From contig JBCBUC010000020.1 in NCBI GenBank assembly GCA_039818345.1, positions 1 through 64,000 on the forward strand: a DNA stretch of 64,000 nucleotides. The letters run 5' to 3'. The notes beneath the pieces were generated by a model that was not told where the DNA came from, made no database searches, and saw only the letters and a list, made by a program, of their open reading frames with translations. Source of the DNA: Parvularcula sp039818345. GTDB lineage: Bacteria > Pseudomonadota > Alphaproteobacteria > Caulobacterales > Parvularculaceae. A program made the translations under genes and the position numbers. Positions 1-9,222 of this stretch are shown piece by piece (within the stretch, counting starts at the first letter, position 1; each line of letters opens with the position of its first letter).

Positions 1-199
1 CGGCGCAGGTCTCGCCGTTCTCCCTCTTTTCGGTGTCGGCATCGGCCTCGGCATCCTCTTCGGCAACTTCATGCAAGGCGCTTTCCGGAACCCATCGGCC
101 ACTGCTGGCCTGACCGGTAACTTCTTCATCGCCTTCGCTTTGACCGAAGCGACGGGCCTTTTCGCGCTCGTCATCGCGTTCCTCATCCTCTTCTCTTAA
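1..199 (+). CDS. atpE: ATP synthase F0 subunit c, 3' end (partial)
   Basis: The last 65 codons of the proteolipid ring subunit enter from the left edge, in frame from base 2. The visible part holds the end of helix 1 (glycine-rich GVGIGLGILFGN), the polar loop with RNPSA, and helix 2. Helix 2 contains the ion-binding glutamate in ALTEATGLFALV. Rotation of the c-ring couples proton flow through the inner membrane to ATP synthesis. The gene ends in TAA two bases before the b' gene, so the two are co-transcribed. The start and helix 1 lie outside the window. Identification is firm from the motif and the neighbours. Confidence 0.95.
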   Translation, partial: GAGLAVLPLFGVGIGLGILFGNFMQGAFRNPSATAGLTGNFFIAFALTEATGLFALVIAFLILFS

Positions 200-201
200 G
201 A

Positions 202-795
202 ATGACGATGATGCGGTGGCTTCAGGCAGGCGCCGCGGGGGCGCTTGCCTTCGCTGGCGCTGCCTTCGCTGCCGAGCCTGCGGGTGCGGAAGCTACAGAA
301 GGCGGCCTTCCTCAACTCAATGCTGGCACCTATGCGGGCCAAGTCTTTTGGCTCCTGGTCTTTTTCTTCGTGCTCTACCTTCTGATGTCGCGGGTGTTTC
401 TGCCGCGTATCGGAACGGTGATCGAAGAACGACGTTCGCGGATTGCCGACGATTTCGATAAGGCTGCCGAGTTCAAACGTCAGGCGGACGAAGCGGAAGC
501 TGGTTATAAAAAAGCCTTGGCTGATGCGCGTGCCAACGCATCAAAAATTGCCGCTGAAACACGCGCGCAAATCGATGCCGACATTCGGGCGATGCAGGCG
601 GAGACCGACCAAAAGCTCGATGCCGATATCGAAGCGGCGGAAGCACGCATTGCCGAAACATCGGCAAAGGCGGCAGCAACCGTGCGGGACGCTGCCAAAA
701 TCACGACATCCGATATCGTTGTCGCGTTGATCGACGAAACACCGAGCGATGAGACAATAGAAGCAGCCCTGCAAAATGCAGGAGGAGCGCAATAA
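202..795 (+). CDS. atpF2: ATP synthase F0 subunit b' (peripheral stalk)
   Basis: A 197-residue b'-type subunit. It has an N-terminal hydrophobic leader with an Ala-rich stretch, then one membrane helix at about residues 48-66 (FWLLVFFFVLYLLM). The rest is a long charged Ala/Glu/Lys coiled coil, which forms the peripheral stalk holding F1 against the c-ring. Alphaproteobacteria commonly carry two non-identical b subunits in this order (c, b', b), and the LPQLNAGTYAGQVFWLL segment is typical of b'. It lies two bases after the atpE stop, and its stop overlaps the next start in a TAATG, so the operon is translationally coupled. The F1 genes are not in the window. Confidence 0.92.
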   Translation: MTMMRWLQAGAAGALAFAGAAFAAEPAGAEATEGGLPQLNAGTYAGQVFWLLVFFFVLYLLMSRVFLPRIGTVIEERRSRIADDFDKAAEFKRQADEAEAGYKKALADARANASKIAAETRAQIDADIRAMQAETDQKLDADIEAAEARIAETSAKAAATVRDAAKITTSDIVVALIDETPSDETIEAALQNAGGAQ

Positions 796-1364
796 TGCGT
801 CAACTGATGAGCTCTGCCGCTGTTTTTGCCCTCGTATCGGGTTCAGCTCTCGCAGCTGACGCGAAGGACGGTGGTAACATTCTGCTCGACACGAACCTCT
901 GGGTGCTGGTTGGGTTTGTAATCGTCGTTGCCATCTTGGTGAGCCAAGGCGTCGGCAAGACCATTGGCAGCGCGGTCTCCAATCGAGCGAAGACCATCCA
1001 AGAGCAGCTCGACGAAGCACGCAGCCTACGTGAAGACGCGCAAAAACTGCTCGCCGACTATCAAAAGCGCCAACGCGATGCGGAAAGTGAAGCCGAGGCC
1101 ATCATTGCCCAGGCCAAAGCCGACGCAAAGGCGATGACCGCTGACGCGAAAGCGAAGATGGAAGAGCAAGTGGCCCGCCGTACCGAGGCTGCACAAGAGC
1201 GGATCGCACGGGCTGAGGCGCAGGCTTTGGCCGAAGTTCGTGCACAGACCGGGGATCTGGCGATTGAAGCGGCACGAGGCATTATCAAGGCTCGTACCGA
1301 CGCGTCAGCGCAAAAAGCGCTTCTTGATCGTGCGATCACTGACATTCGCGGTAAGCTGAACTAA
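795..1364 (+). CDS. atpF: ATP synthase F0 subunit b (peripheral stalk)
   Basis: A 189-residue b subunit. After a short leader there is one membrane helix (about residues 31-50, LWVLVGFVIVVAILVSQGV), then a continuous coiled coil rich in Ala, Glu, Lys and Arg. It pairs with b' to form the stator stalk of the F1F0 enzyme. Its start overlaps the b' stop by one base (TAATG). Its stop overlaps the 3' end of the convergent BCCT transporter gene by three bases, so there is no room for a dedicated terminator and the two transcripts must overlap. Confidence 0.93.
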   Translation: MRQLMSSAAVFALVSGSALAADAKDGGNILLDTNLWVLVGFVIVVAILVSQGVGKTIGSAVSNRAKTIQEQLDEARSLREDAQKLLADYQKRQRDAESEAEAIIAQAKADAKAMTADAKAKMEEQVARRTEAAQERIARAEAQALAEVRAQTGDLAIEAARGIIKARTDASAQKALLDRAITDIRGKLN

Positions 1365-2851
1365 TCGGATTGACGTCCGCCAGGGCCAAACAGTCGCCAT
1401 GCCATGGCGGCGCCCTGCCCTGCGAGCAAAAACGTCAGCGGTATTGATCCAGCCACCGCAAGGGCGCGCGTTGTGTCTTGACCACCGCGCGCCAGCAGCG
1501 CAGCAGCGGCCAAAGCGGCCAAGATTGCTCCCCAGAAAATCCTGCTTCCCGGGGAAGGATCGGCATCGCGCTCTGAGAACATTGCAAGGACAAAAGCCCC
1601 GCTATCGGCGCTCGTGATCAAGAAAAAGATGATCAGCACCATCGTCACCACTTGCCAAAACGCTGTGAGCGGAAGATTTTCAAGGAGTACGTAGGTCGCC
1701 TGCGGCGCGGTGGCGAAGTCGCGCACGCCCAGATCAATCCCCGCTTGTTGTTGTGAGATCGCCGCGCCGCCGAGAACGGAAAACCATAGGATCGACGCCA
1801 AGGTGGGCACGATCACCGCGGCGATAACGAATACCCTTAGCGATCGCCCTTTGCTGATCCGCGCCAGGAACACACCGACAAAAGGCGTCCACGCAATCCA
1901 CCAGAGGAGGTAGGTCAGCGTCCATGCGCGGGTCCAATCGCGCGCTTCACCTTCAGGCCGTAGGCTGACCGATAGTTCGACCAAAGAGCCCAAATAGGCC
2001 GACGTGCTTTCCCAAACAGTGATCAGAACAGAACCTGTCGGTCCTGCCACGAGAATGTAGGCCGCCAGCAGCAAAGCGATCAGCATGTTGACATTCGAAA
2101 GGATGGCGATCCCGCGCCTTAAACCAAGCCATGCGGAGGCTAAATAACCCGCCGTGATCAGCACCAAGAGGGCAATCTGCACACCGACAGAGCCCTCAAT
2201 CGCCGCACCAGAAATCACGCGTAAACCTGCACTGGCTTGAAAGACGCCTTGTCCCAGCGATGCCACGATCCCAAACATGACAGCGATCAAGGCGGCCCAA
2301 TCGATCACGCGTCGCCAAAACCGCGGCAGACCAGAAAAAGGCGCGCTCGGAAGAATAAGGCCGCCGCGACTCAAAGAAAGGCCGATCGCCATCGCGGACA
2401 CCGCGTAAATCGCCCAAGCGTGAAGGCCCCAGTGAAACTGCGTGATGGCGAGCGCCTGCCGTCTGGCGGCACTTGAACCGGGCTCGATCCCCTCACCTGG
2501 TGACGGGACATTAAGGTGGATCAGGGGTTCAGCCGCGCCCCAAAAAACAAGGCCCGATCCCATCCCGGCGGCAAACATCATGGCGATCCAAGTGACCGTC
2601 CGGAACTGAGGCTTTGCGCTTGAACCACCAATCACTTCGCGCCCTTGGGGGAGGACCGCGATCGCCGCGCAAAGAACCAAACATGCAGTTGGCAGCATGA
2701 GGGCCCAGCGATCAAAATATTGAAGAAAAACGCGCGACGTCGCCTCCATCAGCGCACCAAACGAAGCCGGCGCCAGCATCGCCAGCAAGGTGAACACGCC
2801 AACGGCAAGAGGAAGCGCATGCTTGCGCTTGGTACTGCTTCCCTCCGGCAT
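1361..2851 (-). CDS. BCCT family (betaine/carnitine/choline type) transporter
   Basis: A protein of about 496 residues with roughly twelve hydrophobic segments. The BCCT signatures are clear: MFAAGMGSGLVFWGAAEPLIH in the glycine-rich third helix, and the tryptophan-rich helix LLWWIAWTPFVGVFLARISKGR. The family imports quaternary ammonium compounds such as glycine betaine or choline, driven by Na+ or H+, for osmoprotection or catabolism; the substrate cannot be read from the sequence. The ATG at 2851 is preferred because it overlaps the SURF1 stop in a TGATG. A longer open frame to 2914 lies inside SURF1 and is unlikely to be translated. It is the last gene of the coxC cluster, an unusual partner for oxidase assembly genes. 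Confidence 0.88.
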   Translation of the reverse strand: MPEGSSTKRKHALPLAVGVFTLLAMLAPASFGALMEATSRVFLQYFDRWALMLPTACLVLCAAIAVLPQGREVIGGSSAKPQFRTVTWIAMMFAAGMGSGLVFWGAAEPLIHLNVPSPGEGIEPGSSAARRQALAITQFHWGLHAWAIYAVSAMAIGLSLSRGGLILPSAPFSGLPRFWRRVIDWAALIAVMFGIVASLGQGVFQASAGLRVISGAAIEGSVGVQIALLVLITAGYLASAWLGLRRGIAILSNVNMLIALLLAAYILVAGPTGSVLITVWESTSAYLGSLVELSVSLRPEGEARDWTRAWTLTYLLWWIAWTPFVGVFLARISKGRSLRVFVIAAVIVPTLASILWFSVLGGAAISQQQAGIDLGVRDFATAPQATYVLLENLPLTAFWQVVTMVLIIFFLITSADSGAFVLAMFSERDADPSPGSRIFWGAILAALAAAALLARGGQDTTRALAVAGSIPLTFLLAGQGAAMAWRLFGPGGRQSD

Positions 2852-3558
2852 CAGCTGGCCTTCCGCGAAAGGAAGCCGGTGACCACGACGAGACCGGCGG
2901 CAAGTCCGAACCAAGTGATGGCATACCCTAAATGAGCGTTGCGGAAATCGAGGCGCGTTGTGTTCCCGCGCGGAAGATCGGTCGTAAGCGTGCTGTCGAT
3001 GGCAAAAGGCAGGTATCGATCTTCCTGACCCGGCGTTAAATAAGCCGCGATCACCTGAAGGTCGCGGTCGAAGAACACCCCATCGGCCAGCCGCGCCTTG
3101 GGCGCCACAGCCGCGGCGAGCCCGCGTGCAGGTTCATAATGCCGGATAAGACCCGTCAGCTTTTCTGCATTGGGTAATGGATATGATGGGGCCTGAGCAT
3201 CTTGGGGAACAAACCCCCTGTTCACCAGCAACAGACGATCCGAACCATCGTCCAACCGCATCACTTGAAACGCGTAGTATCCAGCTTGTCCCTCAAAGGT
3301 GCCAAAGACATGGGCAACCTTCTCACTGGGGAAGCCGCCAGTCACGGAGACGGGAAGATACTCTGTGTCTTCCTCCCGAGCGCCCTCATCCAAGACGGAC
3401 AACAAAGGGACGGGCGTAAGATCTGCACGCTCTTCGACCTGCGTAATGAGATCCGTTTTCCAGCTAAGACGCTGCACTTGCCACGTTCCAAGACCGCAAA
3501 GCACCAGCGTTGCGAGGCTAGCGCATATTAACAGGACGGGCCGGAGAACAAAGTTCAC
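2851..3558 (-). CDS. SURF1 family cytochrome c oxidase assembly protein
   Basis: A 235-residue SURF1-like protein. It has an N-terminal membrane helix (VLRPVLLICASLATLVLCGLG) followed at once by GTWQVQRLSWK, the conserved SURF1 start of the periplasmic domain. A second helix near the C terminus lies in LGYAITWFGLAAGLVVVTGFLSR. SURF1 helps insert haem a into cytochrome c oxidase. A GTG at 3558 is chosen as start because it overlaps the DUF983 stop in a GTGA, and the predicted protein then begins directly at the first helix. Position downstream of coxC and DUF983 agrees with the usual alphaproteobacterial order. Confidence 0.9.
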   Translation of the reverse strand: MNFVLRPVLLICASLATLVLCGLGTWQVQRLSWKTDLITQVEERADLTPVPLLSVLDEGAREEDTEYLPVSVTGGFPSEKVAHVFGTFEGQAGYYAFQVMRLDDGSDRLLLVNRGFVPQDAQAPSYPLPNAEKLTGLIRHYEPARGLAAAVAPKARLADGVFFDRDLQVIAAYLTPGQEDRYLPFAIDSTLTTDLPRGNTTRLDFRNAHLGYAITWFGLAAGLVVVTGFLSRKAS

Positions 3559-3923
3559 GTCAGCCGACCTTCCGACGCATTGTTCTTGTACTGAAGGCCA
3601 ATCATGAGGCCTTTGGTGGGACGCAGGCTTACGAAGGTGACCGCAATCGACGCCGCAAAAGAAACCAGCAGCGCCGCGCCAGCCGGCGCATCGAACCCAA
3701 AGCGCACCACAAAGGCCACACAAACCGCGACAACACCCGTGATCGACATGACGAAAAAGGCTGGGCCGTCCGCGCTATCGGCGAACGAGTAATCCAGGTC
3801 ACACGCCGAACACACCGGTCTCAGCGTCAGATAGCCTTGGAACAATTCACCCTGTCCACAACGCGGACAGCGGCCGCGCATAGCGGCCGTTGCCGGATCA
3901 GAAACATGGTGATGCGGAACCAT
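3555..3923 (-). CDS. DUF983 family small zinc-ribbon membrane protein
   Basis: A 122-residue protein. A zinc ribbon of two CxxC knuckles (CPRCGQGELF and CSACDLDY) lies at about residues 19-42. Two hydrophobic helices follow. This is the layout of DUF983, found between coxC and SURF1 in many alphaproteobacteria. Its role is not established; the context suggests cytochrome oxidase biogenesis. The gene begins six bases after the coxC stop and overlaps the GTG of SURF1 by four bases. An internal ATG at 3881 would give a protein starting just before the zinc ribbon and is a possible alternative start. Confidence 0.85.
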   Translation of the reverse strand: MVPHHHVSDPATAAMRGRCPRCGQGELFQGYLTLRPVCSACDLDYSFADSADGPAFFVMSITGVVAVCVAFVVRFGFDAPAGAALLVSFAASIAVTFVSLRPTKGLMIGLQYKNNASEGRLT

Positions 3924-3929
3924 TGGTCG

Positions 3930-4856
3930 TTAGCTGAGGAGCCCTTGGTTCCCCAGCACATAGATCGCGGCGAACAAGAAAAGCCACACCACATCGACGA
4001 AGTGCCAGTACCACGCGGCGGCCTCGAAACCGAAATGCCGTTGACGCGTGAACTGTCCCCGCAGACCACGGATTAAGCAGACGAAGAGGAAAATCGTCCC
4101 AACAAGAACATGAAAGCCATGGAAGCCAGTCGCCATAAAGAAGGACGAGCCGTAAATGGTGCTGTTGTTAAACGTGAAAAGGCCGCCAGCCAGGGCTTCG
4201 TAATACTCAATGCCCTGAAAAACGGAGAAAATGGCACCAAGCCCGACCGTTACGATCATACCCCATTTAAAACCAGGCCGGTCACCCACCTGAAGGGCAT
4301 GGTGCGCCCAAGTCACCGTGGTGCCGGAGAGCAGCAGAATGATCGTGTTGACCAAGGGCAACTGCCAGGGGCTAAGCGGTTTGACACCGTCGGGTAGCGC
4401 GCTGCCGCTAAAGATATGGCCCTTGGCATCGTTTTGCAGGAAGGCCGGTTGGCCATCGGCATTGAGCATCTGCTCACCGCCTGAGAGAATCACCGCTTCG
4501 CCTGCGCCAGGAAAAAGCGCCCATGCGAAAAACGCCCAAAACCAAGCGACAAAAAACATCACTTCGGAAAGGATGAAGAGAACCACGCCGTAGCGAAGTC
4601 CAATGCGAACCACATCGCTTGTGTTCTCGCCGGTCAAACTCTCGCGCACCACGTCGCGCCACCAGCCATACATCGAGAAAATCACACCGCCGAAACCAGC
4701 GATGAACAACCACGGACCCGACATACCGAACAGCTTGATTTCGGAATAGCGCCAAACAACAGCACCGAGCATCATCAGCATCGCAGCGACCGACGCGACA
4801 AAAGGCCAGGGGCTTGGGTTCACAAGGTGGTAATCGTGTTTGACGTCAGCGGCCAT
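3930..4856 (-). CDS. coxC: Cytochrome c oxidase subunit III
   Basis: A 308-residue subunit III of aa3-type cytochrome c oxidase, an integral membrane protein with seven expected helices. Diagnostic segments are the N-terminal HDYHLVNPSPWPF, the EVMFFVAWFWAFF helix, and the C-terminal GFHGFHVLVGT and AAWYWHFVDVVWLFLF. Subunit III stabilises the catalytic core and its proton uptake. It is the first gene of a four-gene minus-strand operon (coxC, DUF983, SURF1, BCCT). The promoter must lie in 4857-4994, which is shared with the divergent Sel1 gene. Subunits I and II are not in the window. Confidence 0.96.
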   Translation of the reverse strand: MAADVKHDYHLVNPSPWPFVASVAAMLMMLGAVVWRYSEIKLFGMSGPWLFIAGFGGVIFSMYGWWRDVVRESLTGENTSDVVRIGLRYGVVLFILSEVMFFVAWFWAFFAWALFPGAGEAVILSGGEQMLNADGQPAFLQNDAKGHIFSGSALPDGVKPLSPWQLPLVNTIILLLSGTTVTWAHHALQVGDRPGFKWGMIVTVGLGAIFSVFQGIEYYEALAGGLFTFNNSTIYGSSFFMATGFHGFHVLVGTIFLFVCLIRGLRGQFTRQRHFGFEAAAWYWHFVDVVWLFLFAAIYVLGNQGLLS

Positions 4857-4994
4857 GGTCAGCTCTTTTCCAGGTTTGGTGCGGATTAGCGTCAGCCTCA
4901 GTCTAGCGCAACGTGGTATAAGTGCACGTTTGCCGCGCCGTCATAGTTGAGTTAATACGTTAACCAAACGCGTGGGGTGCCGGGGGATCAACGG

Positions 4995-6218
4995 ATGGAA
5001 ATCTTAGATCGGACGTCAAAATTGCCGTCGCGGCAACTGAAGCGACCGGGCGATTCAGCAACCGCTGAATCATCGGCGCTCAACGCCAATGCGGGTGCCA
5101 ACAGCCAAACGGTCAATGTCGTCAGCGACTCAACGAGCGGTGCCACATCATCCACTGACCCAGATGGCGTGAATTGGCTGAAGAGAATTCTTCTTGGTCT
5201 GATGGGCCTGATCAGTGTCGGGACCGTTAGTGGCGGTATCTCCCTCTTCTCGATCCAGATCGGGATCAACATGGGCAAAGAAGAAGCCGTCTATTTCTAT
5301 AAGAACTTCCCCACGTTCAATGTGCAGACGGGATCGCGGGTCGATCGCGATGGTGACCCTTGCGTGGTGGAGCTTGAGGACGTCGTCTGTTCGCCCGTGG
5401 CGACAGATGAGCAAAAGCGTGATCTTTCGACCTACTATCTCAAGCGCGGAGATTCCGATATCGCGATCGACAATCTACCGCGTGCCAAGGCGTCGTTTGA
5501 CCTGGCTATCTCAATTGGCCGACCAGTCGGTGCCGAAAGCGCAGCGCTGGCGGCAACGCGGCTTCAGTATCTCAACCTCACCTGCGACTATGATGCAGAT
5601 TCATTGGCCCGGGTTGCCCGCGACAATGAGTTTAACATCCTCGGCGGCGAGATTCGGATGGATCAGCGGCAGAAGGCATTGGCTGCCTTGCGGCATTACA
5701 CGGGACCGGTTGACGGCAAACACAGCCAAGAGGTTCGCGACGGTGTGCGGGCTTTTCAAACCAGCCTTTGGTTTCCTGCGACGGGCGTTTTGACGTCCGA
5801 ACAGGTGGTGCTGCTGATTTGCGGTGCAGCGGAGATCAAAGAGGACGTTGAAACCATGACCCTTTTGGGTGTCATGTACGCGACCGGCCTTGGTGTTCGC
5901 CAGAACACAGACCAAGCTCTTCAATGGCTGGAAAGCGCCGCCAGCGTTGGCAGCGCCGATGCCTCGTGGAACCTGGCTCTTCTCTTCGGTACACGCACGA
6001 CCGAATCAAGCGCACTTGTATGCGATGCGACCCAAAACCCCGAACGGGCTGACAGCTATCTGCGTGATGCCATCAGAGCCGGCCATCCGGCTGCAATTGA
6101 AGCTTGGACGCGGCATGCCAACGAAATACCAGCTGTTCGCTGGAACAAGATCTCGAGTGAATTGCGTACACCAGAGGCTCTCGAACGCGTGGGCCAAAGC
6201 TGCAACCCGAACGGATAA
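4995..6218 (+). CDS. Bitopic membrane protein with peptidoglycan-binding and Sel1-like repeats
   Basis: About 407 residues. A Ser/Ala/Asn-rich N-terminal tail of about 60 residues, probably cytoplasmic, is followed by one membrane helix (RILLGLMGLISVGTVSGGISLF). The periplasmic part has a TPR-like stretch (AKASFDLAISIGR), a PG_binding_1-like segment (ALRHYTGPVDGK to GVLTSEQVVLLI) and Sel1-type repeats (LLGVMYATGLGVRQNTDQALQWLESAA). This suggests a scaffold tying the inner membrane to the cell wall; no enzymatic motif is seen. The ATG at 4995 is preferred because GGGGGA lies about seven bases upstream; a GTG at 4977 would add six residues. A lipoprotein gene follows 12 bases downstream and is probably co-transcribed. 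Confidence 0.75.
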   Translation: MEILDRTSKLPSRQLKRPGDSATAESSALNANAGANSQTVNVVSDSTSGATSSTDPDGVNWLKRILLGLMGLISVGTVSGGISLFSIQIGINMGKEEAVYFYKNFPTFNVQTGSRVDRDGDPCVVELEDVVCSPVATDEQKRDLSTYYLKRGDSDIAIDNLPRAKASFDLAISIGRPVGAESAALAATRLQYLNLTCDYDADSLARVARDNEFNILGGEIRMDQRQKALAALRHYTGPVDGKHSQEVRDGVRAFQTSLWFPATGVLTSEQVVLLICGAAEIKEDVETMTLLGVMYATGLGVRQNTDQALQWLESAASVGSADASWNLALLFGTRTTESSALVCDATQNPERADSYLRDAIRAGHPAAIEAWTRHANEIPAVRWNKISSELRTPEALERVGQSCNPNG

Positions 6219-6230
6219 GGATCATTAGCA

Positions 6231-6752
6231 ATGCGTCTCGTCGTTTCATTTTTGGCAGCGGCCATCACGGCCATTGTGCTGACCGCATGCAGCCACAGCC
6301 CCAGCCCTATGCAGATCTGCTCAGCATCGTCGTTGGCTGAAGAACGCAACTCCACCATGTCCGCCGTTAATGGCGCTGAACGCAGAGCCTCGCAGAACGG
6401 CGCGACCGTGCTCAGCCAAAAGCTTCAAAGCTACAGCGCGCGGTTTGAGATTGCCCATCGATCGATGGTCTCAAGCTGCCAACTCTATGCCAATTGTCTG
6501 GACACGAATGGCGGCAAAGAGACCAAGTGCCTGAGGAGTGAAAGCCGCCTCGCCTCAGCCCAAAGCGAATATTATGGCATGATCCGCGAGTTCGATCGGT
6601 TGCAGGCCGAAGTGGAACAGACTTGCTGTCGTGCCAACGCGCGAGGAAGGGGACGACAACCAGTGCCGGGCACGGTGCAACAACAGGGCTGTAACCCCAA
6701 TTGCGCCACAACACAGAACGTGTTCACCACGGACTGCTGCCCGCTTCCTTAA
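6231..6752 (+). CDS. Hypothetical cysteine-rich lipoprotein
   Basis: A 173-residue protein with a clear lipoprotein signal: MRLVV, a hydrophobic core and the lipobox LTAC with Cys at residue 20. The middle is a predicted helical stretch with regularly spaced Ser/Arg/Gln. The C terminus is rich in Cys (QTCCRAN, CNPNCATTQ, DCCPLP), so disulphides in the periplasm are likely. I recognise no family. It starts 12 bases after the Sel1/peptidoglycan-binding gene, so the pair probably forms one envelope unit. Function unknown. Confidence 0.7.
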   Translation: MRLVVSFLAAAITAIVLTACSHSPSPMQICSASSLAEERNSTMSAVNGAERRASQNGATVLSQKLQSYSARFEIAHRSMVSSCQLYANCLDTNGGKETKCLRSESRLASAQSEYYGMIREFDRLQAEVEQTCCRANARGRGRQPVPGTVQQQGCNPNCATTQNVFTTDCCPLP

Positions 6753-7092
6753 CAGCTTTGGTCCATCGACCTCAGCTGTGGGCACAGTAGGCGGCAACAG
6801 CATGGTGCCGTCGGGCTAGGTAAAGACCTGTCTTGATGAGTGGTCAGACGAGCGAGCCGACTGATCATCAATCGATTGGTCGGCCGGCTTCACAAGACCG
6901 GAACTTTAACTGCGGGCAGAAACCATCCCGGCGGGAACATGAAGAGCGCCGACCCGCGTTCACTCATCCGCAGTCATCTTGTCTGTGATGGGCTGCTTCA
7001 AGCCAACCATCACAGACAACAGGTAACGAGAAACCAGGCTCAATCGGAGCAACGCTCTGATGACTGATGCTCCGGTTACCGCTCTTTTCTTT
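6753..7092. other. Convergent intergenic region
   Basis: About 340 bases lie between the ends of two convergent genes (lipoprotein on plus, SulP on minus). I see no plausible gene. The only clear structure is the 13-bp perfect inverted repeat listed separately at 6979-7019. Confidence 0.6.
6979..7019. repeat. 13-bp perfect inverted repeat (stem-loop)
   Basis: TTGTCTGTGATGG at 6979-6991 is the exact reverse complement of CCATCACAGACAA at 7007-7019, with a 15-base loop that can pair further through GCT and AGC. It lies between two convergent genes, so a transcription-stopping or mRNA-protecting role is plausible. Neither strand has a T-run after the stem, so it is not a standard intrinsic terminator. 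Confidence 0.6.
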
Positions 7093-8685
7093 CTATTCCG
7101 CGGGGTTCAGCGCCTCTGCCGTGGGCTTTGGGTTCATCGGCACGCCCAAGGGAAGGTCGGGCGTCTTGTCCGAACGCGGTGAATAGCGTTTCGCGAGCGT
7201 CTCCCATTCAAGAACCATCTCACCACCGGTGGTATCGTGGCGTCGACGCCATGCCGTCAACATATCGAGACATGCGTGGTCGATATAGGTCAGATCCTCC
7301 ACATGCACGTGCACCTCGGCGCCCGGCTTCACGCGATCAAGCGCCGCGCTCAACTGCGGAATAGAGAAGAACGTGGCCGAGCCTTGAAGATGAATGTCGA
7401 CACGCCCCGACTCGGCTTCCTCGACGTCGATGTTCATGTGCGAGAAGACATAAACAAGCTTCGCCGTCGCAAGGAGGAACCCAAGCACGACGCCAGTGAG
7501 AAGATCGATAGCCACCACGCCGATCAGGGTCGTGAGGTAGATGGCAAGTTCCATCTTTCCGAACCTTGTGATCTTCTTGATCTGCGCCAGGTTCACAAGT
7601 TTGTACCCGGTGTAAACGAGGATCGCGGCGAGCACAGAGGTCGGAATATTATTCAAAAGCCATGGCAACGCGGCGACCGTCAACAACAGCCAAGCGCCAT
7701 GCAAAATCGCCGATAATCGCGTTGTCGCGCCGGCTTGCACATTGGCGGTTGAGCGCACGATCACGCCGGTCATCGGCAATGCACCGACTGCACCGCAAAG
7801 GAGGTTACCGATGCCTTGAGCGCGCAGCTCTTTGTCGTAATTCGTACGAACACCCGAATGCATTTGATCGACCGCTGTTGCGCACAACAAGGTCTCAGCA
7901 CTGGCCACAAAGGCAAAGATCAGACCCGTCAGAACAATGGTTGGTGTCATCGACGCAAACGCCGACATGGCAGGGATGTTCAGCGAATCCGCCAAATTTG
8001 CTGGAACATCGACTTTGGCAATCGGGAACTGCAAGAGCGCGGCTGCGACTGAGCCAACAATAACGGCGACCAGCGGTGCTGGGATCATTTTCAGGACCTT
8101 GGGTTTAAAGCGGTCCCATGCGAAAATGGAAACAATCGTTAGTATACCAATGAATGCTGCGAGGTGATGGATGCTTCCGTCAACAGGAAAGATGCCCTTG
8201 TAGATGGCGACGGGGATCGATGCGATGTTCTCAAGACCACTACCGCGGGGGGCATCATCGACCATCACATGGAACTGCGAGGAAAAGATCAACACTCCAA
8301 TGCCCGCCAGCATGCCGTGGATGACCGATGGCGAAATCGCTCGGAACCACTGCCCCAAGCGCAAGAGGCCAGCGGTCAACTGGATAGCGCCTGCAATCAA
8401 AACAACGACGCCCAAAATAGCGAGGCCAAATTCGTTGACGAGCTCATACACAAGAACCGCCATGCCAGCCGCGGGCCCTGACACCTGCAACGGCGAACCA
8501 GCCACAAACCCAACGACCAAACCGCCGACAATGCCGGTTACCAGCCCCAATGCGGGCGGAGCGCCGGAAGCAATAGAAATGCCCATGCACAAGGGCAGGG
8601 CCACAAGGAAGACAACGACGGAAGCCAAGATATCATTGGTGCGGCTTCCAAGGTCGAGACCAGGGGTTGAGGCGGTGGCGGTCAT
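7093..8685 (-). CDS. SulP family anion permease with STAS domain
   Basis: About 530 residues. The N-terminal two thirds hold 10-12 hydrophobic helices with the SulP pattern (LVALPLCMGISIASGAPPALGLVTGIVGG, then GSPLQVSGPAAGMAVLV). A C-terminal STAS domain begins at about residue 415 (GSATFFSIPQLSAALD to VHVEDLTYIDHACLDML). SulP proteins carry sulfate, bicarbonate or other anions across the inner membrane; this short bacterial type could be a sulfate or bicarbonate transporter and the sequence does not decide. The start at 8685 has GGAG seven bases upstream. It appears monocistronic. Confidence 0.87.
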   Translation of the reverse strand: MTATASTPGLDLGSRTNDILASVVVFLVALPLCMGISIASGAPPALGLVTGIVGGLVVGFVAGSPLQVSGPAAGMAVLVYELVNEFGLAILGVVVLIAGAIQLTAGLLRLGQWFRAISPSVIHGMLAGIGVLIFSSQFHVMVDDAPRGSGLENIASIPVAIYKGIFPVDGSIHHLAAFIGILTIVSIFAWDRFKPKVLKMIPAPLVAVIVGSVAAALLQFPIAKVDVPANLADSLNIPAMSAFASMTPTIVLTGLIFAFVASAETLLCATAVDQMHSGVRTNYDKELRAQGIGNLLCGAVGALPMTGVIVRSTANVQAGATTRLSAILHGAWLLLTVAALPWLLNNIPTSVLAAILVYTGYKLVNLAQIKKITRFGKMELAIYLTTLIGVVAIDLLTGVVLGFLLATAKLVYVFSHMNIDVEEAESGRVDIHLQGSATFFSIPQLSAALDRVKPGAEVHVHVEDLTYIDHACLDMLTAWRRRHDTTGGEMVLEWETLAKRYSPRSDKTPDLPLGVPMNPKPTAEALNPAE

Positions 8686-9222
8686 AAAGGCGCTCCTTGG
8701 TGAATTCCCGAAATTAGTGCGAAAAGTGCGTGCGTCGAGGGAAGATACAATCAATCGTGCATGGGCAGCTCTTTGAAATTTCTCGCTTAGGTTGCTGCTA
8801 AAACCTGAGGTTGACTGACAGAAGCCAAGACCCGTGGCTCGGCCGAACCACTCTGCCTACTTCTTATTCATTGCTGGCTATCGACACGGCAGGACAAACT
8901 GCTGGCGGCCGAATGCCGGGTACTCTCCTTCACAACAGATTTCGGCTCAGCTGAGGCCTTTTTTCGTCCGCGCTTCACCCCTGTCATATTGCACCGCACA
9001 CATCGCTGTTGCACAGCGGCAGATTGTGTCGATCGATCGACATATCGTTCGCAAGATCCGGCGATACAGTTACTGCAATGAGTGGCCTGCGAACAAAATA
9101 AAAGCGCCCTTGGTGAGCGCTTCGACGTCTTTTCAAGTAGCAGTATTCAGCGTCGGCAACTCACGCAAGAATATTGTGCAGTGCACAGTACAAAAAACAG
9201 TCAGAGCAAAAATTGCCCGCTT
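8686..9222. other. Long intergenic region, possible small RNA locus
   Basis: About 537 bases without a convincing protein gene. A 130-codon open frame on the plus strand at 8834-9226 has no recognisable domain and poor composition, and I do not believe it. The region holds a direct CGATCGATCGA palindrome near 9031, a hairpin AAGCGC/GCGCTT at 9102-9122 followed by CGACGTCTTTT, and a terminator-like hairpin at 9217-9239. Plus-strand terminators with no plus-strand gene before them suggest an untranslated RNA. Confidence 0.35.
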
